From positions 1 to 38,831 of the forward strand of contig CALDBJ010000008.1 in assembly GCA_937937835.1 (NCBI GenBank): a stretch of DNA of 38,831 nucleotides. The letters run 5' to 3'. The number at the start of each line of letters is the position of its first letter. Position 1 is the stretch's first letter. This stretch comes from an uncultured Collinsella sp. (GTDB lineage Bacteria; Actinomycetota; Coriobacteriia; Coriobacteriales; Coriobacteriaceae). A program made the position numbers and the translations under genes. Below are positions 1 to 7,776 of the stretch, one piece after another. Under the pieces are notes generated by a model, which saw only the letters and a program-made list of their open reading frames with translations, was not told where the DNA came from and did not search any database.

Positions 1-90
1 GCACATGTGCGGATGAATGTGGGAGGTGTTCGGATGAAGTCGATAATCAAGGACGAAGCCCAACGTTTCAAAAAATGCCAACTTTTCTGT

Positions 91-118
91 TTGCACTTTG
101 CGATTCCTCGTGTATACT
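91..118 (+). promoter_or_regulatory. Probable sigma-A promoter of the tRNA-Ser pair
   Basis: A TTGCAC -35 element (91-96) and a TATACT -10 element (113-118) are separated by 16 bp. The -10 ends 16 bp before the first tRNA. Nothing else recognisable lies in positions 1-90. Confidence 0.6.
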
Positions 119-134
119 GACTTTCGCATTTAAC

Positions 135-225
135 GGAGAGTTGTCCGAGTGGCCGAAGGAGCACGATTGGAAATCGTGTAGGCGTCAAAAGCGTCTCCAG
201 GGTTCAAATCCCTGACTCTCCGCCA
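135..225 (+). tRNA. tRNA-Ser (anticodon GGA)
   Basis: The acceptor arms GGAGAGT (135-141) and ACTCTCC (215-221) pair fully. A discriminator G and an encoded CCA (223-225) follow. The anticodon loop TTGGAAA sits on a 5-bp stem, placing GGA at 169-171, which reads UCC and UCU. The long variable arm is typical of serine tRNAs. A terminator-like hairpin follows, and a second serine tRNA lies 49 bp downstream. Confidence 0.97.
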
Positions 226-234
226 GTTAATTCC

Positions 235-264
235 AAAGCAGGCCTTTGAGCCTGCTTTGTTTTT
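235..264 (+). terminator. Rho-independent terminator or attenuator between the tRNA-Ser genes
   Basis: GCAGGC (238-243) pairs with GCCTGC (250-255), and flanking A/T bases extend the stem. The run TTTGTTTTT follows. No promoter fits between it and the next tRNA, so some read-through must feed the second gene. Confidence 0.75.
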
Positions 265-273
265 ACCCCACGC

Positions 274-364
274 GGAGGGGTGGCAGAGTGGTTGAATGCG
301 GCGGTCTCGAAAACCGTTTGGCCTGTATAAGGTCACGAGGGTTCGAATCCCTCCTTCTCCGCCA
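274..364 (+). tRNA. tRNA-Ser (anticodon CGA)
   Basis: The acceptor GGAGGGG (274-280) pairs with CTTCTCC (354-360) using two G-U pairs. The discriminator G and encoded CCA end at 364. The loop CTCGAAA puts anticodon CGA at 308-310, reading UCG. A long variable arm is present. The last 24 nt before the terminal A (340-363) recur inverted at 429-452. Confidence 0.96.
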
Positions 365-375
365 TTTTGGTTGAG

Positions 376-407
376 AAAGCTCCCAAGAATGGGAGCTTTT
401 TTGTTTT
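376..407 (+). terminator. Terminator after tRNA-Ser(CGA)
   Basis: AAAGCTCCC (376-384) and GGGAGCTTT (391-399) form a 9-bp stem around a 6-nt loop, followed by a T-rich tract broken by one G. Confidence 0.85.
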
Positions 408-428
408 GAGTCCCTAACAAGCAAATAC

Positions 429-452
429 GGCGGAGGAGGAGGGATTCGAACC
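429..452 (-). repeat. Inverted 3'-end fragment of a tRNA-Ser gene
   Basis: Read on the minus strand, these 24 nt match the T-arm, acceptor and discriminator of tRNA-Ser(CGA) (340-363) at 23 of 24 positions. No 5' half of a tRNA is present on the minus strand beyond it, so it is not a functional tRNA. Such 3' pieces are typical scars of elements that integrate at tRNA genes, but a normal att duplication would be in direct orientation. Confidence 0.75.
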
Positions 453-465
453 CGCCCCTCCCTCA

Positions 466-543
466 AAACATGTACGTCACCCTCCAAAACCGACATTTTT
501 CGACATCTTTGAAGGCTGACGTACACGTTTGGATTGAGCTCAC
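466..543. repeat. Left 78-bp inverted repeat of the nuclease cassette
   Basis: It matches the reverse complement of 1654-1731 at 73 of 78 positions. About 65 bp is itself an imperfect palindrome with arms around AACATGTACGTCA and CCTCCAAA. The remaining 13 bp (GGATTGAGCTCAC, 531-543) faces the enclosed gene, and the right copy has the same tail, also facing inward. Confidence 0.9.
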
Positions 544-553
544 GGGAGTGGCA

Positions 554-1561
554 CTATTCGGAAGGTGCCTCTTCGTCTCGCATGCCTTTCCAGTTGCGGA
601 TAAGCGCCTTGCGTAGTTCGTTTTGCTCTCGCTGGTACCCGGTGTCGGTACAGCGAGGCATGCCGAGTGCTTCGCGAATGTTGTTCATGGCGCGGTGAAA
701 GGCGAGCTGGCTACCGAACTGAGCCGAAGTGAGCGTAACGATTCGATATCCCATTTGGGAGAGAACGGCCTCTCGCTCCGCATCTGCCCCCTTGCGCTCG
801 AACTCATCGTGAAAGCCGCCCTTATATTCGATACCGAGCTCCCTGCGCTTGTAGGTAACGAGCGCATCGATTTTGAGTGTTCGAGCTTTGGCGCAATGCC
901 AGAGACGTTGAGGGATCTCGAGCGGTTTGTTGAGTTCGATACCTCGGATGCCAACCCCGCCTTCGCTTGTTGGGAGCGAGAGGGCGATTGCCGAAGCGGT
1001 CTCCATAGGCGAGGCCGAGTGATCGTAGATGTGCCTGAGCGCGAGCCGTGCACGTGTGGCACCGGGTTTGCCGGGGTGCCGATCGAGCAGTTCGGTTATT
1101 TCATCCTTGGAGGTGGTGGCTGGTTGCTCGGTATAATGGTCGGCGGGATTGAGCCTCATGCGATAATCGCCGCAAACTTCATAGCCATATTCGAGATATT
1201 CGATCCTATCCATCCACTCGGCAGCGAGCACGAAGGTGAAGGCTTCGTCGGTGATGAAGATTCCGGGCGTCAACTCGTCAATATGCTCGTAGGGAAGATT
1301 TTGTCCAAGAATGTGGCAAATGACGCCTTTGGTGCGAATTCGCTCGAATTCGAATACAACCGAGATATCGATAGTTTTGAGCATATCGGACGGAATGCCG
1401 CAGTCGGTAAGGGCCTGTCGTATGCGCGCAACGCGTTGCTGGGTGGAGATGCCTCGTACGCCTATCTGGTAGTCGTGCCGCGCAAGAGACTGAACCAAAT
1501 TCTGGGGCGCATGATGGACAAGCCATGCGGTTTTATGCGAAATGAGAACAGGAGTATCCAT
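554..1561 (-). CDS. DUF559/Vsr-like PD-(D/E)xK nuclease-family protein
   Basis: The 335-residue protein has a poorly conserved N-terminal part (1-165) and a C-terminal restriction-endonuclease-like fold. The segment SASPMETASA (182-191) matches a hallmark of actinobacterial proteins that pair an AbiEi-like N-terminus with a DUF559 domain. Likely catalytic residues are D232 in KIDALV and E245/K247 in GIEYKG, the expected D...ExK layout. The ATG start (1559-1561) is preceded by AGAGG on the minus strand. The gene stands alone between two 78-bp inverted repeats with no linked methyltransferase or second toxin/antitoxin gene. Its biological role (defence, mismatch repair or selfish element) is not shown by the sequence. 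The fold assignment is fairly secure and activity is inferred. Confidence 0.8.
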   Translation of the reverse strand: MDTPVLISHKTAWLVHHAPQNLVQSLARHDYQIGVRGISTQQRVARIRQALTDCGIPSDMLKTIDISVVFEFERIRTKGVICHILGQNLPYEHIDELTPGIFITDEAFTFVLAAEWMDRIEYLEYGYEVCGDYRMRLNPADHYTEQPATTSKDEITELLDRHPGKPGATRARLALRHIYDHSASPMETASAIALSLPTSEGGVGIRGIELNKPLEIPQRLWHCAKARTLKIDALVTYKRRELGIEYKGGFHDEFERKGADAEREAVLSQMGYRIVTLTSAQFGSQLAFHRAMNNIREALGMPRCTDTGYQREQNELRKALIRNWKGMRDEEAPSE

Positions 1562-1653
1562 TGAGGGCCTCTCGCTCTGAGCCGGTATCCAACTCTTATG
1601 TCCGTTGAAGTGGGGGAATATACCGGATGTGAGTAAATTAACTCACTCATGCT

Positions 1654-1731
1654 GTGAGCTCAATCCAAACATGTACGTCAGCCTCCAAAGATGTCGAAAA
1701 ATGTCGTTTTTGGAGGCTGATGTACATGTTT
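1654..1731. repeat. Right 78-bp inverted repeat of the nuclease cassette
   Basis: This is the inverted partner of 466-543, with 5 mismatches in 78 bp. Its palindrome has arms CATGTACGTCAGCCTCCAAA and its near-complement around a short loop holding two copies of ATGTCG. The transcript could fold on either strand. The element lies between the nuclease start and the next plus-strand gene. Confidence 0.9.
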
Positions 1732-1894
1732 GGAACTTATGACCGCGCCCAGTCCCGACCGTTTGCCGAGCAATAGGGTCGCAATCGGCGCCGAACATGT
1801 ACTATGTACGGGCATTGTCCAAATCCGTAATCCAAAGGACCCCATCTTGCCCGTCGTCGCCGCTATAACCGTTACCTCACATGCCTCGGATGCC

Positions 1895-2536
1895 ATGGTC
1901 GCTATTCCCTTTTGGCTCGAGATGTTCGCTGTTGTCGCGGCATCGATCTCGGGCGTGCTGGTCGCGCGCGAGCACAAGCTTGACCTGGTGGGCGCGGTCG
2001 CACTCGCCGTGGTCTGCGGTCTGGGCGGCGGTCTTTTGCGCGATATGACACTCCAGGTCGGCAACGTCTACATCCTCAACCAGCCGATGGCACTCCCGCT
2101 TTCCATTGCCACGGCGGCCATCATCTACATCTTCCCGGCAATCGTCGATAAACCCGAGAAACTCATCCCATTGCTCGATATCATCTCGGTCGGCATCTAC
2201 GCCGCCACCGGAGCGGACAAAGCACTGGTTTATGGCTTTGCGCCGGCCGTATGCATCATGATGGGCTTTTTCACCGCGGTGGGTGGCGGCATGTTGCGCG
2301 ACGGCTTTATGGGCGTGGTTCCGGGCATTTTCCAACGTACTAACTTTTATGCCATCGCCGCCATCGCCGGATCGACAAGCTATGTATGCCTTGTTATGAG
2401 CGGCATCATGAGCAATGTCGCCGCGCTGGTCGTATGCGTTGCCGTGACCATGGGTCTGCGTTGGCTGTCGCTGCGCTTTGACATCAAAAGTCCCACCGAA
2501 GAAGACATCGCGCGCTTCTTGCATCGCAAAAAATAG
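1895..2536 (+). CDS. TRIC-type (UPF0126/YadS) monovalent cation channel family protein
   Basis: From the chosen ATG the product has 213 residues, the usual length of bacterial TRIC proteins, and begins VAIPFWLEMFAVVAAS like the family. It is almost entirely hydrophobic, with about seven membrane segments. It carries two internal-repeat motifs, GGGLLRD and GGGMLRD, matching the paired GGG-x-x-R-D hallmark of the family's inverted repeats. The known role of the family is K+/Na+ permeation across the cytoplasmic membrane. The frame stays open upstream to a TTG at 1730 inside the inverted repeat, but that extra stretch is not family-like. The ATG at 1739 remains possible. No strong SD precedes 1895, so the start is the least certain part. 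Confidence 0.85.
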   Translation: MVAIPFWLEMFAVVAASISGVLVAREHKLDLVGAVALAVVCGLGGGLLRDMTLQVGNVYILNQPMALPLSIATAAIIYIFPAIVDKPEKLIPLLDIISVGIYAATGADKALVYGFAPAVCIMMGFFTAVGGGMLRDGFMGVVPGIFQRTNFYAIAAIAGSTSYVCLVMSGIMSNVAALVVCVAVTMGLRWLSLRFDIKSPTEEDIARFLHRKK

Positions 2537-2642
2537 ACAGCACGGCGCGACCCTTCGAAATGCAACCGAGAGGTTCTTTTAGAGCGCCCGCACGTTGGGT
2601 ACCCTGTTAGATACATGTCGAGTACCTAACGAAGGATTCACT

Positions 2643-3791
2643 ATGCCTTACAACCTAGAACCGTCAACCAAGCGCCGCAAAGCGCTGAGCCGCATCGCCC
2701 TCTTATTCGCACTGATTGCGCTTGCGCTGACCGCGCTTCCCACGACGTCGTTCGCCGGCACAGACACCGCGGGCAACGTGCTCGCAACCGAGGTTGACTC
2801 AAATCCGTCTGGCGTCGAGGGCGACCTGTACTGGGCCGGCCAAAGCCTTAACCTAGACGACGCCTCCATCGGCCGCGATATTATTGCGGCGGGCGAGAGC
2901 CTGTCGATTCGCGACTGCACCGTAGGCGGAGCCGTTCGCCTAGCGGCGCGCACCATCGATATCTCCAAAACAACAATCGATGGCAGCGTGACGGTAGCCG
3001 GTCAGCACGTCGTGCTCAACACCGGTAGCGCCGCCAACTGTTTTTACGCGATGGGCGAGACGGTTGCCCTGCGCGGCTCCGCCAAGTCGGCAGCACTCGC
3101 GGGCAGTACGGTAACCATCGACGGCACCGTCGATGGCGATGTCGAGGTCTGGGCCGACAAGCTCATCTTGGGTAAAAACGCCCGCATCACTGGCACGGTG
3201 AACGCCCATGTATCCGAGGACCCCGAGCGCGCCGCAGGAGCCGAGGTCGGTGCGCTCAAGATCGACCGCACCGAAAACGAAAGTGCCGCCACGACGGTTA
3301 ACGATATCATCGGCGGCATCGTGGCCGCGGCCCTGTCGACCTGCTTTATCGCCCTGCTGCTCGAGCTCGCCTTTCCGCGTGCGACTGCCAGTGCCGCCGG
3401 CATGCTCCACCAGCGCCCCACGCCACTGTGGGTGAGCGGTCTTTTGGGCACGATCGCTATCGTCCCCGCCGTCCTGCTGCTGATTATCTCCGTCGCCGGC
3501 CTGTCACTTGCCGGAGCCCTCTTGTGCGGCGTTATCGGCATCGCGTTGGTGTCGAGCGCCTTTGCGGGGTGCGTAATCGCCCGCATGGTCGGACACAACC
3601 AGAACCGCTACGCCATGGCAGCCGTGGGCGGCATCGCCGCAGGCGCCCTCACGGGACTTCCCCTCATCGGCGACTTCATCAGCGGCGTGGCCTTTGTCTT
3701 TATGCTCGGCTACGTTATCCAAATCATCTGGCGCAACGCCCACCTCAAGCCCCAACAAGTCTCCAACACGCCAGGGCTCCCCACCGCCTAG
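2643..3791 (+). CDS. Bactofilin-like (polymer-forming) repeat protein with C-terminal membrane domain
   Basis: The 382-residue protein starts at an ATG preceded by GAAGGA. A signal sequence or membrane anchor covers about residues 15-40, ending near TTSFAG. Residues 55-185 are short hydrophobic/glycine repeats such as GSVTVAGQHVVL and GDVEVWADKLIL, the pattern of a bactofilin right-handed beta-helix. The C-terminal 160 residues hold four or five membrane segments separated by short loops. Bactofilins are normally cytoplasmic scaffolds, so an exported, membrane-tethered version suggests a cell-envelope role. The substrate or partner is unknown. The short gap before it contains the half-site GTACCTAAC seen upstream of jag. 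Confidence 0.75.
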   Translation: MPYNLEPSTKRRKALSRIALLFALIALALTALPTTSFAGTDTAGNVLATEVDSNPSGVEGDLYWAGQSLNLDDASIGRDIIAAGESLSIRDCTVGGAVRLAARTIDISKTTIDGSVTVAGQHVVLNTGSAANCFYAMGETVALRGSAKSAALAGSTVTIDGTVDGDVEVWADKLILGKNARITGTVNAHVSEDPERAAGAEVGALKIDRTENESAATTVNDIIGGIVAAALSTCFIALLLELAFPRATASAAGMLHQRPTPLWVSGLLGTIAIVPAVLLLIISVAGLSLAGALLCGVIGIALVSSAFAGCVIARMVGHNQNRYAMAAVGGIAAGALTGLPLIGDFISGVAFVFMLGYVIQIIWRNAHLKPQQVSNTPGLPTA

Positions 3792-3796
3792 CCGCA

Positions 3797-3831
3797 ACCA
3801 CCACAAAAGGGCCTGGCACCTTTGTGGTGGT
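3797..3831. repeat. Intergenic palindrome, possible terminator
   Basis: ACCACCACAAAAGG (3797-3810) pairs with CCTTTGTGGTGGT (3819-3831) apart from one bulged A. There is no T tract, so it looks more like a dispersed palindromic repeat than a simple terminator. Confidence 0.55.
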
Positions 3832-3859
3832 GCAAAGCATCCTGACCCCATTGCACCAA

Positions 3860-3892
3860 AAAGGGCGCCGACCATTGCGGTCGACGCCCTTT
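3860..3892 (-). terminator. Bidirectional terminator after typA and the bactofilin-like gene
   Basis: A 14-bp stem with one mismatch joins 3860-3873 and 3879-3892 around a 5-nt loop. On the minus strand the stem ends in TTTTT, fitting typA. On the plus strand the tail is TTTCTTATT, so it can also stop transcription from 2643-3791. Confidence 0.8.
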
Positions 3893-3919
3893 CTTATTGA
3901 CGGTTATAAGCCCCAGCGC

Positions 3920-5758
<1,839 letters not shown>

Positions 5759-5875
5759 GTAGTTCCCCTATCTTCTATCCATATACAAACGGCACACGTA
5801 TGCGGCCCGCCCAGCAACACAACGCTCAGCGGGAATATTGAGCCTTTTACCGAAAACTCGTTTATTTTAGCGATT

Positions 5876-6325
5876 TTAGATGAGAGGGGTTTCCTCACCT
5901 GCAGGTTCAGGGTCGCTCCACATAAAACCATCGCCGGCGCCCATGCCCTCATACAGCACATATGCCGAAAAGCCGCTCTCGAGCGTCGTCTCAAAGAAGC
6001 TCACGAGCAGAGCGTCGTGATAGCCACCGTCAATCTCGACACAGCCGGTGTAGCCGATGGCATAGCGGGCGATGCGGCCCAGGCCCTCGTCCTTAAGACC
6101 CATCTTGTGCTCGGAGATAAAGTTGGTGGCGGCCTCGAGACACGCCTCCTCGCCATCCTCGTCGAGCGCGGCCAGATAGCGGTTGGAAGCAGCGTCCTCG
6201 ATCGCCACAACTACGCCCGGATTCTCGCCGGCGGCAAGGTCGTCCAAGAACGCGCCAATCAGGTCACACACCATGGCGTCGAGCTCGGCGGAGACGTTAC
6301 CAGCGTCCTGCATATCCTGTGCCAT
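5876..6325 (-). CDS. Uncharacterised 149-residue acidic protein
   Basis: I do not recognise this protein. It is soluble, with no signal peptide or membrane segment, and is acidic. An N-terminal helical part (1-40) is followed by alternating strand-like segments such as GVVVAIED and GYHDALLVSFFE, suggesting a small alpha/beta domain. The ATG has a good SD, GGAAGG, 8 nt upstream. It follows the membrane-protein gene by 30 bp and precedes typA by 117 bp, so it is probably the last gene of the operon that starts at the bifunctional nuclease. No function is proposed. Confidence 0.75.
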   Translation of the reverse strand: MAQDMQDAGNVSAELDAMVCDLIGAFLDDLAAGENPGVVVAIEDAASNRYLAALDEDGEEACLEAATNFISEHKMGLKDEGLGRIARYAIGYTGCVEIDGGYHDALLVSFFETTLESGFSAYVLYEGMGAGDGFMWSDPEPAGEETPLI

Positions 6326-6355
6326 CTCTAGACCTTCCCATCGAATCCGGCGTCG

Positions 6356-6712
6356 TTACAGTTCTTGTGCCTCGGCAGCGATCTTGGCGGCAGCGTCGCG
6401 GGCGCGCATCATATCCATCGCGCGCTTGTCGAGTACCTTGATCTGGTTGGTCAGCATGACTGCATCGACCACACCCCAGATTACCAAGCCTGTTGAAATC
6501 GAAAACCCAAGCGCACCAACTGTACCACGAAGACGAGAACAGATTACCGCGACAAGGGCGGAGATGATAACCATCTTGATATAGGAGCCGCGGCGCTCGC
6601 GAAGCGTGCGGGCCTGCGTCACATAGGCGATGCGAGCCGCCTCGGATGCCTCCGAGCGCATCTGGGCCTCACGCGCGATGGCGGCCGCTTCAGCTGATAC
6701 GCGGGTACCCAT
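6356..6712 (-). CDS. Small two-helix membrane protein of unknown function
   Basis: The 118-residue product has an alanine/glutamate-rich N-terminal helix (3-40), two membrane segments (roughly MVIISALVAVICSRL and ALGFSISTGLVIWGVVDAVM) and a helical C-terminus rich in Arg and Ala. I chose the ATG at 6712 because GAGAGG lies 7 nt upstream. An upstream ATG at 6742, directly after the preceding stop codon, would add ten residues and might be used by translational coupling, but it has no SD. The family is not recognised. Confidence 0.7.
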   Translation of the reverse strand: MGTRVSAEAAAIAREAQMRSEASEAARIAYVTQARTLRERRGSYIKMVIISALVAVICSRLRGTVGALGFSISTGLVIWGVVDAVMLTNQIKVLDKRAMDMMRARDAAAKIAAEAQEL

Positions 6713-6742
6713 CAGCGACCTCTCCGCTCGCGTGCCAGACAT

Positions 6743-7243
6743 TTAGAAGTCATCGGGGGAGAGCGTATGGACGAACTCGTCGAACTTCTCGAACTCCTGC
6801 TCGTCGTCGACTTCCTCGGCGTGGGTAGAAACAGTGCCCAGGCGATTCATGATGTCGTCCTCCACAAACATGGGGGCATTGCTGCGCACGGCAAGGGCAA
6901 TGGCATCACTGGGGCGAGCGTCGATCTTGCGCTCGTCACCATCGGCCAGTACGACGATCGTCGCGTAGAACACCGGCGGCTCGGCGCGAACGATCTCGAT
7001 GCGCTCGAGCTTGGCGCCCAGGGTGTCAACAGTATCGAGCAACAGGTCATGGGTAATCGGACGCTCGGCGCGACCGCTATCGATGCCGCGGCTGATGGCA
7101 GCAGCTTCAAACGAACCAGTCTGAATGGAAAGGGAACGCAGTGGCGCGGGCGAGTCCGATTTGCTGCAGCGCTCGCGAAGCACGATAAGCGATGGCACGG
7201 GACCGGCGGCCATGACGATGGTCTCTATGTCGACACGAACCAT
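6743..7243 (-). CDS. Bifunctional nuclease (BFN/DUF151) family protein
   Basis: The 166-residue protein begins MVRVDIETIVM and contains the family core: PSLIVLRER near 20, a central ARPSDAIALAVR segment near 125, and an adjacent PMFVEDD. This is the typical DUF151 arrangement. Plant and bacterial members have been described with RNase and DNase activity, but the role in bacteria is poorly defined. The C-terminal 25 residues are acidic. The ATG at 7243 has GGAGGT upstream, while the longer frame to 7291 lacks family similarity. It is the first gene of a minus-strand group with the 118- and 149-residue proteins, and a promoter lies at 7301-7330. Confidence 0.88.
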   Translation of the reverse strand: MVRVDIETIVMAAGPVPSLIVLRERCSKSDSPAPLRSLSIQTGSFEAAAISRGIDSGRAERPITHDLLLDTVDTLGAKLERIEIVRAEPPVFYATIVVLADGDERKIDARPSDAIALAVRSNAPMFVEDDIMNRLGTVSTHAEEVDDEQEFEKFDEFVHTLSPDDF

Positions 7244-7300
7244 GGAACACCTCCGGTACGTAGCGGTTAACACGCGGCAAGGTCGCCGCATTGAATAGCT

Positions 7301-7330
7301 ATACTACCCAATCTTTCGCACAGCACACAA
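7301..7330 (-). promoter_or_regulatory. Probable promoter of the bifunctional-nuclease operon
   Basis: On the minus strand TTGTGT (7325-7330) and TAGTAT (7301-7306) are 18 bp apart, and the -10 lies 57 bp before the ATG at 7243. Confidence 0.5.
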
Positions 7331-7358
7331 AACCAAAATGAGATTTATCGCAGACAAG

Positions 7359-7391
7359 AAAAAAGCCCCGAGGCAACGCCCCAGGGCTCTT
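7359..7391 (-). terminator. Terminator of tRNA-Ile
   Basis: On the minus strand AGCCCTGGGG folds back on CCTCGGGGCT with two internal mismatches, then TTTTTTCT follows. It begins about 12 bp after the tRNA. Confidence 0.8.
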
Positions 7392-7402
7392 CACAGTTTT
7401 GA

Positions 7403-7479
7403 TGGTGGACCTGACAAGATTCGAACTTGTGACCTCCCGGTTATCAGCCGGACGCTCTAACCAACTGAGCTACAGGTCC
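7403..7479 (-). tRNA. tRNA-Ile (anticodon GAT)
   Basis: The acceptor GGACCTG (7473-7479) pairs with CAGGTCC (7407-7413), followed by discriminator A and an encoded CCA (7403-7405). The D-arm GCTCAGTTGGTTAGAGC and T-loop GTTCGAATC are canonical. Loop CTGATAA gives anticodon GAT (7443-7445). It is a solitary gene, not inside an rRNA operon where this tRNA often occurs. Confidence 0.97.
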
Positions 7480-7493
7480 ATCGCGCAAGGGAT

Positions 7494-7523
7494 ATATTAG
7501 ACGAGTCGTTACGCGCGCGTCAA
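7494..7523 (-). promoter_or_regulatory. Promoter of tRNA-Ile
   Basis: On the minus strand TTGACG (7518-7523) and TAATAT (7494-7499) are separated by 18 bp. The -10 ends 14 bp before the tRNA. Confidence 0.7.
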
Positions 7524-7527
7524 CAAC

Positions 7528-7709
7528 TTTTTTGAAAATCTTTGGGAGGGGTGGTCGCTGGGCTGGCGAGATGGTTTTGGTTTGCTGCTCGGACAGTCCT
7601 GCGCAAGACGAAGGCCACATTAAGTGGCCTTCTTTGCGTGCGGAACTCGCGACAAACCAAAACCATCTCGCCAGCCCAGCGACCATGGGATCCCAAGGTT
7701 TTCAAAAAA
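7528..7709. repeat. 182-bp nested palindrome
   Basis: A perfect 32-bp inverted repeat (7553-7584 and 7653-7684) sits inside imperfect outer arms (TTTTTTGAAAA at 7528-7538 and its complement at 7699-7709). It encloses a third hairpin, GAAGGCCAC (7610-7618) with GTGGCCTTC (7624-7632), followed by TTTG. The inner hairpin resembles a terminator. The outer arms extend into the gyrA terminator. Frames open across it are short and symmetrical, so I call no gene here. Confidence 0.85.
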
Positions 7710-7736
7710 GCGGTCGGCGCGCAGTGCGCCGACCGC
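7704..7736 (-). terminator. Rho-independent terminator of gyrBA
   Basis: A perfect 11-bp GC-rich stem (7710-7720 with 7726-7736) has loop GCAGT. On the minus strand it is followed directly by TTTTTT (7704-7709). It starts 40 bp after the gyrA stop codon. Confidence 0.92.
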
Positions 7737-7776
7737 CGATATATGGGGTCTGATAATTTTTACCAGCTAGAGCCTC

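Noticed and set aside
130..526. Short minus-strand frames over the tRNA-Ser genes
   Set aside because: They run through tRNA sequence and its inverted fragment; no SD and no protein-like pattern.
623..1564. 313-codon plus-strand frame opposite the nuclease gene
   Set aside because: It mirrors the minus-strand gene in a GC-rich region, with no SD and no recognisable domain; the minus frame has SPMET and D...ExK motifs.
1730..1894. N-terminal extension of the TRIC gene from a TTG in the inverted repeat
   Set aside because: The extra 55 residues do not match the family and the start would sit inside a repeat.
2595..2642. Upstream start for the bactofilin-like gene
   Set aside because: The ATG at 2643 has a GAAGGA SD and precedes a signal sequence.
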